64,000 bases of DNA from Granulosicoccus sp036478565 (GTDB lineage Bacteria; Pseudomonadota; Gammaproteobacteria; Granulosicoccales; Granulosicoccaceae), in NCBI GenBank assembly GCA_965224525.1, contig OZ245050.1, forward strand, positions 1,054,001 to 1,118,000. Direction: 5' to 3'. The notes under the pieces were generated by a model. The model ran no database searches. It worked only from the letters and a program-made list of their open reading frames with translations, and was not told where the DNA came from. The position numbers were made by a program, and so were the translations under genes. Below, in pieces: positions 44,347 through 52,687 of the stretch (position 1 is the stretch's first letter; the number at the start of each line of letters is the position of its first letter).

Positions 44347-45605
44347 ACACCATGTTACGCGCAGCCATTGTCGCAAGTGCTGTTCTACCCGTCTTCGTTG
44401 AAGCGAAGGCTTCGAATCTGATTGAGAACTATGCGGATATCGCAAAATCTGGCTATGAGGACTCCTTGTACACAGCTCAGACGTTATTGATTGCTGTAAA
44501 CGAGTTGATTGAAACGCCATCTGACGTAACACTGAGCGCTGCACGATCCGCGTGGCTGGCTGCTCGCGTACCGTATCAGCAAACAGAAGTTTACCGCTTT
44601 GGCAATGCGCTGGTGGACGAGTGGGAGGGCCGGGTTAATGCGTGGCCTTTAGATGAAGGGTTAATTGATTATATAGACGCTGACTACTACGGCATGGACT
44701 CGGAAACCAATGATCTCTATACCGCTAACGTCATTGCCAATGCAGCTGTGGTAATCGGTGGGCGCGAAATTGATGCCAGCAGGATTACGCCGGAACTCTT
44801 GAAAAGCGATCTTCATGAGGCGGGTGGCAATGAAGCCAATGTCGCCACCGGCTATCACGCCATAGAGTTTTTATTATGGGGGCAGGATTTACACGGTACT
44901 GACAAAGGCGCTGGTGAGCGTTCATATACAGATTTTGACTCCAGTAATTGCAGCAATAAACATTGCCAGCGCCGCGGCGATTACTTGCAGGCTGCAACTG
45001 CCTTGTTGGTTGATGATTTACAAGAGATGGTATCCCTATGGTCGCCTGATGGCGAAGCCCGATCAGCACTTGAAGGTTTGGGCGAAGCGGGTGCCGTGTC
45101 AACAATGCTGACTGGAATGGGCTCATTGTCATATGGGGAGCTGGCTGGTGAGCGTATGCGACTGGGGCTGATGCTGCACGATCCGGAAGAAGAGCATGAC
45201 TGCTTTTCCGACAATACGCATAACTCCCATTTTTACGATGCATTGGGTATTCGTAACGTGTACTTGGGCCAATATCAGCGAGTCTCCGGCAAGCGTGACA
45301 GCGGCCAAAGTCTCTCGCAGAGAGTTGCGGCTATCGACGAAAAACTTGATGTCGAGATGAAGCTAAATCTCGATGCGACACAGACTGCCATGCAGGCGAT
45401 CGTTGATCGGGTCAAATTGGTTGAAGCCTATGATCAGATGATTGGCGAAAATAACGAAACAGGTAATGCTGTGGTACAGGCGGCTGTGGATGCATTGGTT
45501 ACACAAACAAAAACTATCGAACGAATTGTCAGCGCACTTGGTGTGTCAGCGATAACCATTGAGGGTTCCGATAGTCTTGACAACCCTGACTCGGTTTTTC
45601 AGTAA
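44343..45605 (+). CDS. Imelysin-family (M75) iron-regulated protein
   Basis: The 420-residue exported protein begins with a signal peptide (MNTMLRAAIVASAVLPVFVEAKA). AAAGGA lies before the ATG at 44343. It has two helical imelysin halves and the conserved GxHxxE motif at ATGYHAIEFLLWGQD (His172, Glu175). Imelysins (IrpA, ICMP, EfeO-like fold) are periplasmic or outer-membrane proteins tied to iron acquisition; a true protease role is doubtful. Here the gene is apparently under Fur and is followed by a di-heme protein, a second imelysin and a DUF1513 protein. Confidence 0.93.
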   Translation: MNTMLRAAIVASAVLPVFVEAKASNLIENYADIAKSGYEDSLYTAQTLLIAVNELIETPSDVTLSAARSAWLAARVPYQQTEVYRFGNALVDEWEGRVNAWPLDEGLIDYIDADYYGMDSETNDLYTANVIANAAVVIGGREIDASRITPELLKSDLHEAGGNEANVATGYHAIEFLLWGQDLHGTDKGAGERSYTDFDSSNCSNKHCQRRGDYLQAATALLVDDLQEMVSLWSPDGEARSALEGLGEAGAVSTMLTGMGSLSYGELAGERMRLGLMLHDPEEEHDCFSDNTHNSHFYDALGIRNVYLGQYQRVSGKRDSGQSLSQRVAAIDEKLDVEMKLNLDATQTAMQAIVDRVKLVEAYDQMIGENNETGNAVVQAAVDALVTQTKTIERIVSALGVSAITIEGSDSLDNPDSVFQ

Positions 45606-47090
45606 ATGAAAAATATTGGCAGATTCTCAGCTGCCTTCTCGGTAGTGCTGGTTTTTTCGGGCAGTCTGGTTCTCGCCAACTCCAGCACTCGCCCGGACTT
45701 GACGACCAAAGACTCGCAACGGGTCGCTGCGGTAACTGCACCAACCCTGTCATTTGATGCACCCGAAAAGTTTGAGTCCATGCAGGGCGGCGCAGGTACT
45801 TCCCGGTCACCATTGGACCGACACGCGTTCTCACAGCCGCTAACCAACCTGAGTTTTTCAGGTCGAGAGCAGTTCAGTCTGGGTAACGCTCTGTTCCGGA
45901 AAATCTGGGTATCTTCGCCTGCGACCACTCAGGCGTCGGATGGTTTGGGGCCATTTTTCAACGCACGCGGATGCCAGTCCTGTCATATTCAGGATGGTCG
46001 AGGACACTTGCCAGAGAATGACGAGATTGCTTCGTCGTTCCTGCTGCACTTGGGGCGCTACGATGCCAGCAACAAGCGCTGGACCGGTGATACACGCTAC
46101 GGCAATCAACTACAAACTGCTGCCGTTCAGGGCCATCTGGCCGAAGGTGTCGTGAATATCGACTACACCGAAAAAGTAGTGAAGTTTACCGATGGTGAAA
46201 AGCTGTTGCTGCGCAGGCCGTCGTTTTCGATAGACAAACTGGCCTATGGCGCTATGGATGAGCAGACAGAGCTGTCGCCACGCATTGCTCCACCGATGAT
46301 CGGTATGGGTTTGCTGGCAGCGATCAGCGAAACCGATATATTGTTCCACGAAGACCCGAAGGATAGCGATGGTGATGGTATTTCCGGGCGCGCAAGCCGT
46401 ATTATGGATGAGGTTGGAACACGAGTTGGTCGTTTTACCTTGAAGGCAGCACAACCAGATGTGCGCGAGCAGTCTGCCGCTGCATTTAGCAGCGACATGG
46501 GTTTGTCGAGCAGCTTGCAACCGGGTCATTCGGGAGATTGTACGGCCGGGCAACCCCATTGTATGGGTGCACCACATGGCGAACAGGCCCGTCTTGGAAA
46601 AAACGAGGTGCCTGATGAGCTTCTGGATCTGGTTACGTTCTACAGCAGCAACCTGGCGCCGCCGGTTCGTCGCGATGTGAGTGATGCGGACGTATTGCAA
46701 GGCAAAGCCTTGTTTTATGGCGCTGGTTGTACTGGTTGTCACGTTCCAAAGTATGTGACATCACGCGATGCAGAGGAAGCGCATCATCAATTTCAACTTA
46801 TCTGGCCATACACCGATCTTCTGGTTCACGACATGGGTGAAGAGCTGGCCGATGGCGCAGGGCACAACGGCGGCGTCAGTGGTGAGGAATGGCGAACCCC
46901 GCCGCTGTGGGGTATTGGTCTGACAAAAACCGTCAATGAACGCGCTACCTGGTTGCATGATGGCCGGGCGAGATCACTGTTGGAGGCTGTGATGTGGCAT
47001 GGCGGTGAAGCAGAGCGAGCTCGCAATGTCGTGCTTGCGATGCCAGGGCAACAACGAAAGCAGTTGATCCGGTTTCTGGAGTCGTTATGA
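45606..47090 (+). CDS. Di-heme oxidoreductase-like protein (DUF1111, cytochrome c type)
   Basis: The 494-residue protein has a signal peptide (residues 1-24) and two c-type heme sites: GCQSCH at 122-127 and GCTGCH near residue 375. It also has the family feature DSDGDGISGRAS (calcium-type loop), and the C-terminal sequence TPPLWGIGLTKTV then WLHDGRARSLLEAVMWHGGEA. This DUF1111 family is often called putative thiol oxidoreductase, with no firm reaction known. It starts directly after the imelysin stop codon and overlaps the next gene by four bases. Confidence 0.92.
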   Translation: MKNIGRFSAAFSVVLVFSGSLVLANSSTRPDLTTKDSQRVAAVTAPTLSFDAPEKFESMQGGAGTSRSPLDRHAFSQPLTNLSFSGREQFSLGNALFRKIWVSSPATTQASDGLGPFFNARGCQSCHIQDGRGHLPENDEIASSFLLHLGRYDASNKRWTGDTRYGNQLQTAAVQGHLAEGVVNIDYTEKVVKFTDGEKLLLRRPSFSIDKLAYGAMDEQTELSPRIAPPMIGMGLLAAISETDILFHEDPKDSDGDGISGRASRIMDEVGTRVGRFTLKAAQPDVREQSAAAFSSDMGLSSSLQPGHSGDCTAGQPHCMGAPHGEQARLGKNEVPDELLDLVTFYSSNLAPPVRRDVSDADVLQGKALFYGAGCTGCHVPKYVTSRDAEEAHHQFQLIWPYTDLLVHDMGEELADGAGHNGGVSGEEWRTPPLWGIGLTKTVNERATWLHDGRARSLLEAVMWHGGEAERARNVVLAMPGQQRKQLIRFLESL

Positions 47091-48109
47091 ACACAAGGTA
47101 TGGTTTGCTACTGGTGTTGTTGTTAATTCTGACACCAGTTGTTTTGGCTGGATCGCAGCAGCGACAACTCGTCGACGCCGCCATTGAACACGCCTTCATA
47201 CCAACCGCGGAAGAGTTTGCGCGAAGCGCTGATCTTCTTGTCCGCAACATCCAGGCTGAATGCCAGGGAGAAAGGCTGCGGAGTGCTTTCGTCGATGTTG
47301 TTCATCAATTTTCAATTATCGAGTATTACCGACTGGGACAGATCAACCAGAAAAACCGGGCAGAGCGTTTGTTTTTTTGGCCGGATCGAAAAGGTACTGG
47401 GCAAAAGCAGCTACGCCGCTTGCTCGCAGACCCGGCTCGGGCGGAGTTGAATGCTGCGTTGCTGGCGAAAAAGAGTGTAGCGCTGCAAGGGCTGCCAGCT
47501 CTGGAGCGTATTATTTTTAGCGTTGACGAAATAGTGTCTTCCGCTGATTGTGCTGTGGCACGGGCTATCGCCGAGAATATCCGAATCATTGCACATGAAG
47601 TGAACGATGACTGGACGGCAGCCAGAGGAGTAGCCTGGCAGCTTCAACATGATCAGGAAGGCTCTCTATATCGAACCGCTGAAGAGTCGATTGCGGCTGT
47701 GTTGACTGTTGTAGAAAGTACCTTGCAGTCCATGACCGGGAAGAAAATTTCTCTGTTGATTGCCGCACTTGAAAATTCAGGCACTATTCCAAAAAATGCC
47801 CCATTCTGGCGAAGCAATCAAGCACTGAATAACCTGCGCGGTAATCTGACAGGTGTGCAGCGTTTGTTGATTGATTCAAGCCTGGCACAATCCGCAGATG
47901 CCGAAGAGCAGATAGCTTTCGAGTTGAATACCGGGTTCACGATGCTGGATGCTGCGGGCAGTGCTATTGCTGATGGAGATGCGCCCACTGCGCGCAAACG
48001 ACTTGCAGCGTTGCAATCCATACTGCAGGGGTTGAGTGCATCAGTAACAGACATCATTGCCAGCAATCTGGGTGTCGTAACCGGCTTTAATGCTGAAGAT
48101 GGCGACTAA
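47087..48109 (+). CDS. Second imelysin-family protein
   Basis: The 340-residue protein has a signal peptide (MNTRYGLLLVLLLILTPVVLAG) and the helical imelysin fold: FARSADLLVRNIQ, VVHQFSIIEYYRLGQINQKNRAERLFFWPDRKGTGQKQLRRLLADP, and LPALERIIFS in place of the GxHxxE motif (His is replaced). The two imelysins differ strongly in sequence, so this is an old duplication. The gene overlaps the di-heme gene by four bases (ATGA). Confidence 0.88.
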   Translation: MNTRYGLLLVLLLILTPVVLAGSQQRQLVDAAIEHAFIPTAEEFARSADLLVRNIQAECQGERLRSAFVDVVHQFSIIEYYRLGQINQKNRAERLFFWPDRKGTGQKQLRRLLADPARAELNAALLAKKSVALQGLPALERIIFSVDEIVSSADCAVARAIAENIRIIAHEVNDDWTAARGVAWQLQHDQEGSLYRTAEESIAAVLTVVESTLQSMTGKKISLLIAALENSGTIPKNAPFWRSNQALNNLRGNLTGVQRLLIDSSLAQSADAEEQIAFELNTGFTMLDAAGSAIADGDAPTARKRLAALQSILQGLSASVTDIIASNLGVVTGFNAEDGD

Positions 48110-49217
48110 TCGCCGACAGTTTGTGCAGTGGTTGTTCGCATGCCCTGCGCTACCGACTTTTTCTCCGCTGGTTTGCGCATCTGTAGCCGATGGTCAAATG
48201 CTGGCGTCGGCCTATCGGTCCAGAAAAGACGAGCTGTATGGTTTGGCCATATTTGATAGTGCCGGAAAAGTGCTATCGCGCACGCCGTTGCCGGAGCGTG
48301 GTCATGCCAGTGTGTTCCATCCTGATAATAAACAGCTGGTTGTTTTCGCGCGGCGCCCGGGCCGTCATATGCATATTTTCAATACAATCGGCGATTTTCC
48401 CACGATAGAAATTGACAGCATTCCAGGCCGTCACTTTTACGGTCATGGCTGTTTTGATAAGTCGGGTACTTTACTCTATGCAACCGAGAATGCCTATAAC
48501 GAAGCTCGCGGGGTTATCGGAATATACGATGTCAGGAAAGGCTACCAGCGTGTTGGAGAATTTTCGACCTACGGTACTGGCCCCCACGATGTGGCGCTGC
48601 ATACCGACGGGCAAACACTGGTGGTTGCGAACGGGGGTATAGAGACGCACCCGGCAACCGGCTCTGAAAAGCTCAATTTACTGGACATGCGCTCATCACT
48701 GGTATTTATCGATACACGTACTGGTACTCTGGTAGAGCGGTTTCAGCTACCCGATGAATATCGACAACTTTCATTGCGGCACCTGAGTATCGGAACCAAT
48801 GGAGATTGTCATTTCGGCGGACAGTACCAAGGTGCCCCGGAGGATCTGCCACCACTGGCAGGGTCATTGACAGCAAATGGAAAGATTGATTTGTGGTCTG
48901 CGTCGGTAACTATTATCGCATCGCTTAAAAATTATATTAGTTCGGTGTGTGCTGTCCCGAATAGCACGCTGGTAGCGGTCAGTTCATCTCGTGGTGGGGT
49001 GACGCTTATCTGGGATAGCCGTCAGGGAAAAGTACTCCAGGTTATTGCTGCTCTGGATGGGAGTGGTATTGCAGCCGCTTCAGGCACCCTGTATTTAGCC
49101 AGTGGTGATGGCTGGTTGCGTCAGATTGCTCAACAAGAACGTAACTGGGTCTCGACAGCGCTGGTACATCATCCTGACATTCAATGGGACAATCATATGG
49201 CTATACTACGTCCGTGA
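48099..49217 (+). CDS. DUF1513 beta-propeller-like protein
   Basis: The 372-residue protein has a Tat-like or Sec N-terminus (MATNRRQFVQWLFACPALPTFSPLVCA). Repeated beta-propeller-like strands follow: RGHASVFHPDNKQLVVFARRPGRHMHIF, FYGHGCFDKSGTLLYATENAYNEARGVIGIYD, GPHDVALHTDGQTLVVANGGI. DUF1513 proteins accompany imelysin and DUF1111 genes in many proteobacteria. The ATG at 48099 is one option; an ATG at 48090 gives three more residues. Its last codons form part of a 13-bp inverted repeat. Confidence 0.88.
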   Translation: MATNRRQFVQWLFACPALPTFSPLVCASVADGQMLASAYRSRKDELYGLAIFDSAGKVLSRTPLPERGHASVFHPDNKQLVVFARRPGRHMHIFNTIGDFPTIEIDSIPGRHFYGHGCFDKSGTLLYATENAYNEARGVIGIYDVRKGYQRVGEFSTYGTGPHDVALHTDGQTLVVANGGIETHPATGSEKLNLLDMRSSLVFIDTRTGTLVERFQLPDEYRQLSLRHLSIGTNGDCHFGGQYQGAPEDLPPLAGSLTANGKIDLWSASVTIIASLKNYISSVCAVPNSTLVAVSSSRGGVTLIWDSRQGKVLQVIAALDGSGIAAASGTLYLASGDGWLRQIAQQERNWVSTALVHHPDIQWDNHMAILRP

Positions 49218-49233
49218 TAAATCACGGACGTAG
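49206..49233 (+). terminator. Inverted repeat spanning the end of the DUF1513 gene
   Basis: CTACGTCCGTGAT (49206-49218) pairs perfectly with ATCACGGACGTAG (49221-49233), two bases between. The stop codon TGA (49215-49217) lies inside the stem. No T-run follows, so it may be a processing or stabilising hairpin rather than a classical terminator. Confidence 0.5.
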
Positions 49234-49245
49234 CCGTTGTAACAA

Positions 49246-50163
49246 TCAGTTGTGCTGGTCAAAATGCTGTAGTAGAAAATCAATAAACACGCGAACTCGA
49301 TCCGGAACATATTGCCGGGTAGGGTAGGCCACATACAGATCAGCACCGCCATTGGAACCAGCTCGCTGAAAGCCAAGTGAGTAGTTAGCTAAAACCTGAA
49401 CCAGCTGATTCGCTTGCAGATCATCCGCAACATCAATGTGCGACTTCATGGCAATGCCATGACCATCAACAGCCCATTGGCGGATCAATGCGCCGTCATT
49501 GCTGGAACAAGCCGGGTTGATCGATATGGCCTGCAGTCTGTCGTTCATGCTAAAATGCCACGTCGTCAGAGGCTCCATCACTCGAACCATTGCGAGGCAT
49601 TCGTGGTTGACAAGATCATCCGGTTTATCTGGTGTGCCTTTTCTTTTCAAATAGGCCGGAGATGCGCAAAGCAGCCGATGATTGCCGGTTAGTCGTCGTG
49701 CGACCAGCGTACTGTCAGGTGGTTCGCCGTATCGAATGGCGACATCAATGTTGAACTCAATCAGGTTGATCACACCGTCGCTCAAGTGCAGGTGTGGAGT
49801 AATGCCCGGATGTTTCCTGACCAGCCTTGATACCAGCGGTGCGATATGTTGTTGCCCAAGGTCAGCCGGCGCAGTTATACGAAGCGGACCGGACAGTCGA
49901 CGACGGTTAGACAACAAATGCCCTTCTGCTTCGGCAACGTCTGCCAGAATACAGATGCTGGCATCATAGAATGACCTGCCTGCCTCGGTCAGCGACACAC
50001 TGCGCGTCGTCCGGTTCAACAGCCGGGTCTGGTAGCGCTTTTCCAGAGTGTTTATACGCGCACTGACGCTGGCAGGCGAGAGGCCGATCTCGCGTCCGGC
50101 GACAGCCAGCCCGCCAGCTTTGACAACCCGAACAAACAGGTCCATATCGCCGAATTTATCCAT
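49246..50163 (-). CDS. LysR-family transcriptional regulator
   Basis: The 305-residue protein has an N-terminal winged helix-turn-helix (LFVRVVKAGGLAVAGREIGLSPASVSARINTLEKRYQTRLLNRTTRSVSLTEAGRSFY, about 8-65) and a C-terminal effector domain starting near 90 (GPLRITAPADLGQQHIAPLVSRLVRKHPGI). It is of the CrgA/DsdC-like group common near oxidoreductases. It is transcribed away from the VOC-nitroreductase-oxidoreductase genes and probably controls them through the palindrome at 50166-50184. Confidence 0.93.
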   Translation of the reverse strand: MDKFGDMDLFVRVVKAGGLAVAGREIGLSPASVSARINTLEKRYQTRLLNRTTRSVSLTEAGRSFYDASICILADVAEAEGHLLSNRRRLSGPLRITAPADLGQQHIAPLVSRLVRKHPGITPHLHLSDGVINLIEFNIDVAIRYGEPPDSTLVARRLTGNHRLLCASPAYLKRKGTPDKPDDLVNHECLAMVRVMEPLTTWHFSMNDRLQAISINPACSSNDGALIRQWAVDGHGIAMKSHIDVADDLQANQLVQVLANYSLGFQRAGSNGGADLYVAYPTRQYVPDRVRVFIDFLLQHFDQHN

Positions 50164-50165
50164 AT

Positions 50166-50184
50166 TATTCAGTAATAATGAATA
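50166..50184. promoter_or_regulatory. Candidate LysR operator
   Basis: TATTCA (50166-50171) and TGAATA (50179-50184) form a perfect 6-bp inverted repeat separated by seven bases, fitting the T-N11-A form of LysR sites. It overlaps the region just upstream of the LysR start codon. Confidence 0.5.
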
Positions 50185-50298
50185 GTGAATTCATGATACT
50201 AGCAATTATCAAATACAGGTGTATACCGCACAATTCAATCAACTCGCGGGCATGTCGGGCAAACGCGCGGCAAGCACTTACAAAAGGGGTTCAGAATC

Positions 50299-50673
50299 AT
50301 GCATCTTGACCACGTCACTATCCGTACAAGAGACCTTAAGACAACCCGTGATTTCCTGCTTCAGGTGCTGGATCTTGAGGAGCGACCGCGACCTCAAGTG
50401 ATACAACGTCAGATACCAGGCCATTGGCTCTATGCCGATGATCAGCCCCTGTTCCACCTGATCCCGTCGTCGGGTGGTGGTCAGGATCACGCCGCAGAAG
50501 CTATCGATCATGTCGGCATTCATCTGGACGGTTATGCGGGCTTTCGTACAAAGCTCGAATCGCTCGGTGTGCCGTATTCGCTGATGGATTTGCCGGAGCT
50601 GGATGAGCGGCGTATTTTTTTCCGTACGCCCGGCGGTCCGTTGCTCGAAGCCGTCTTTAAAGATCAAGTTTAA
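50299..50673 (+). CDS. VOC-family (glyoxalase-like) protein
   Basis: The 124-residue protein has the paired beta-alpha-beta-beta-beta halves of VOC proteins: MHLDHVTIRTRDLKTTRDFLLQVLDLEERPRP and AIDHVGIHLDGYAGFRTKLESLGVPYS, with metal-ligand candidates His5, His66 and a C-terminal Glu (LLEAVF). Its reaction is unknown. It leads a set of genes divergent from LysR and is followed nine bases later by a nitroreductase. Confidence 0.88.
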   Translation: MHLDHVTIRTRDLKTTRDFLLQVLDLEERPRPQVIQRQIPGHWLYADDQPLFHLIPSSGGGQDHAAEAIDHVGIHLDGYAGFRTKLESLGVPYSLMDLPELDERRIFFRTPGGPLLEAVFKDQV

Positions 50674-50682
50674 GGAGCACCA

Positions 50683-51339
50683 ATGAATCATCCGGTTATT
50701 GAAGATCTCCTCTGGAGACACACCACCAAAAAATACGACACAACAAGGAAGATTCCTCAAGAGGATCTTAAAGTACTGTTTGAGGCGGTTCGCCTTACAC
50801 CATCATCGATTAACTCTCAACCGTGGAAGCTGATAGTCATTGAGAGTAACGAGGCAAAGGAACGCATGAGCAAAACGTTTGCTCACAAATTTCAGTTTAA
50901 CCAGCCACATGTTTTCGATAGCTCGCAGATTATTCTTTTTGCCCACAACCCACGCTATACGCGAGAAAAGTTTTCAGAAGTAGTGGATAAAGGCATTGAG
51001 GACAAACGTACCGAACCTGACAAACGTGAAAGCGCCTTTGGTAGTTTTGCATTTGCTGAGCTAAATACAGATGAGAATGGAAACACGGGTAGTTGGACAA
51101 AAGCGCAAACCTACCTTGCTCTTGGGAACATGCTGCATACGTTGGCTCGCCTTAGAATTGATTCAACACCTTTGGAGGGTATAGATATTGACCTGGTAAA
51201 TAAGGCGTTCAAGAAAGAACTTGATGGTTACCAATGCGATGTGGCCTTGGCTATCGGTTATAGCGATTCCAAAGAGGACTACAACGCTAAACTTCCAAAG
51301 TCTCGTCGTAGCCTGAACAGTATTCTGATTCGTATATAA
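50683..51339 (+). CDS. NfsB-type nitroreductase (NAD(P)H flavoprotein)
   Basis: The 218-residue protein has the FMN-binding features of NfsB/dihydropteridine-reductase-like enzymes: RHTTKKYDTTRKI, LTPSSINSQPWKLIVIES, AQTYLALGNMLHTLARLRIDSTPLEGID and ALAIGYSD. It reduces nitro compounds or quinones. A Shine-Dalgarno AAGGAG lies before the ATG. It is followed by a flavodoxin-fold oxidoreductase, as in other quinone or nitro-compound stress operons. Confidence 0.92.
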   Translation: MNHPVIEDLLWRHTTKKYDTTRKIPQEDLKVLFEAVRLTPSSINSQPWKLIVIESNEAKERMSKTFAHKFQFNQPHVFDSSQIILFAHNPRYTREKFSEVVDKGIEDKRTEPDKRESAFGSFAFAELNTDENGNTGSWTKAQTYLALGNMLHTLARLRIDSTPLEGIDIDLVNKAFKKELDGYQCDVALAIGYSDSKEDYNAKLPKSRRSLNSILIRI

Positions 51340-51365
51340 CGCCAATAATATTGGTAGGAAAAGCC

Positions 51366-51918
51366 ATGAATATATTAGTAGTGACAGCCGGGTACTCAAT
51401 TTTTGATGCTAAAGGGCAGCTGAATAGTTTCCTTGCTTATTTGACCGAGAAATCTCTCACGGGAAAAGGTCATAAAGTAAAAATATCCGATGTAACAAAA
51501 GATACCTGGAGTGTGGATAGAGAGATTGCAAAGCTTTTATGGGCTGAAACCATAATCTATATCACACCTATTATGTGGTTCAATATGCCAGCGCCCTTGG
51601 TGAAGTGGTTTGGCGACGTACTGCTCTATGAAAAAACGTTCGTTATTACTGACGAGTATGGCGAAGGAGGGCAGGTGTCAGCAGAAAACTTTATGGTTGT
51701 CACGACATCAAATATGAAAAGCAGTGATCTTGGTAAAGGGGCTGTTTTGAAAGATGCGCCCCATATTGATGACGTTCTGCAACCCATTGATAATGACCAA
51801 CATCTATCTCAGCATACGCAATCAATTTCCGACATTTCACGCTGACAATGTCATTGCCGGTGATACTGCCTGGATTGAATCTGCGTACATAAAGCATCTC
51901 AATGCTCATATCAAGTAA
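51366..51918 (+). pseudogene. NAD(P)H-dependent flavodoxin-fold oxidoreductase (MdaB/KefF-like), frameshifted
   Basis: The frame from the ATG at 51366 encodes NILVVTAGYSIFDAKGQLNSFLAYL, ISDVTKDTW and ITPIMWFNMPAPLVKWFGDVLLYEKTF, the pattern of MdaB-type quinone reductases. It then runs to a stop at 51845 after an out-of-family tail. In the next frame, from about 51794, the sequence MTNIYLSIRNQFPTFHADNVIAGDTAWIESAYIKHLNAHIK continues the domain to a stop at 51918. A single-base indel near 51790-51795 (GATAATGACC) therefore separates the two halves. Either the gene is inactivated or the base is a sequencing error. Confidence 0.8.
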
Positions 51919-51957
51919 GCGTAAGTGATATGCCTCGCGCGGTGGTATACACAAAAA

Positions 51958-52683
51958 CTATGAATCCCGCAGTTCAGCCGCCGCTCGTCGAGCATTATCA
52001 GGTGTAAACACTTCACTGTCCCGATCTGCATGCTCGGCCAACAATTCTACGTAACGTGCGCGTGGTATGAGTACGGCTCCCATGCTATTCAAGTGCGGCG
52101 TCTCCAGTTGGCAATCAATTAATTGATAACGCCCACACTGGGCAAGATAAACAAGTGCAACCTTGGACGCATCACTTGCGCGTGAAAACATGGACTCCCC
52201 GACAAACACACCACCCAGGTCAATTCCGTACAGCCCGCCTACCAGTTGTTTGTCTTGCCAGATTTCTACGGAACGCGCCAGACCAAAATGATTCAGTACG
52301 CTGTAAGCGACAACCATGTCATCGCTTATCCAGGTACCGGTACTGTCAGTGCGAGGTGCCGCGCAAGCTATCATCACATCGCGATAAGCTCTGTTTTCTG
52401 TAATTTCAAATTTACCCTGGCGCAGTGTTTTAGCAAGACTTCGAGTGATACGTATTTCCTCTGGCCAGATGATGCAGCGAGGGTCAGGCGACCACCACAT
52501 GATAGGTTCGCCATCTTCAAACCAGGGGAAAACACCTGCCCGGTAAGCAGCCAGCAAGCGTTGCGGACTCAGACTGCCACCGGCCATCAGAAGCCCGTTG
52601 GGCTCATTAAGGGCATGACTAACATCCGGGAATGGTGTTAGTTCATCGTCGGCTGCCACAAACGGAATGGGCATCTGTCTCAA
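51958..52683 (-). CDS. aat: Leucyl/phenylalanyl-tRNA--protein transferase
   Basis: Aat adds Leu or Phe to N-terminal Arg/Lys of proteins, marking them for ClpAP. The 241-residue protein has GLLMAGGSLSPQRLLAAYRAGVFPWFEDGEPIMWWSPDPRCIIWPEEIRITRSLAKTLRQ, GLYGIDLGGVFVGESMFSRASDASKVAL and LETPHLNSMGA. It follows a FemAB-like gene on the minus strand after four bases. Confidence 0.95.
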   Translation of the reverse strand: MRQMPIPFVAADDELTPFPDVSHALNEPNGLLMAGGSLSPQRLLAAYRAGVFPWFEDGEPIMWWSPDPRCIIWPEEIRITRSLAKTLRQGKFEITENRAYRDVMIACAAPRTDSTGTWISDDMVVAYSVLNHFGLARSVEIWQDKQLVGGLYGIDLGGVFVGESMFSRASDASKVALVYLAQCGRYQLIDCQLETPHLNSMGAVLIPRARYVELLAEHADRDSEVFTPDNARRAAAELRDS

Positions 52684-52687
52684 AGCC

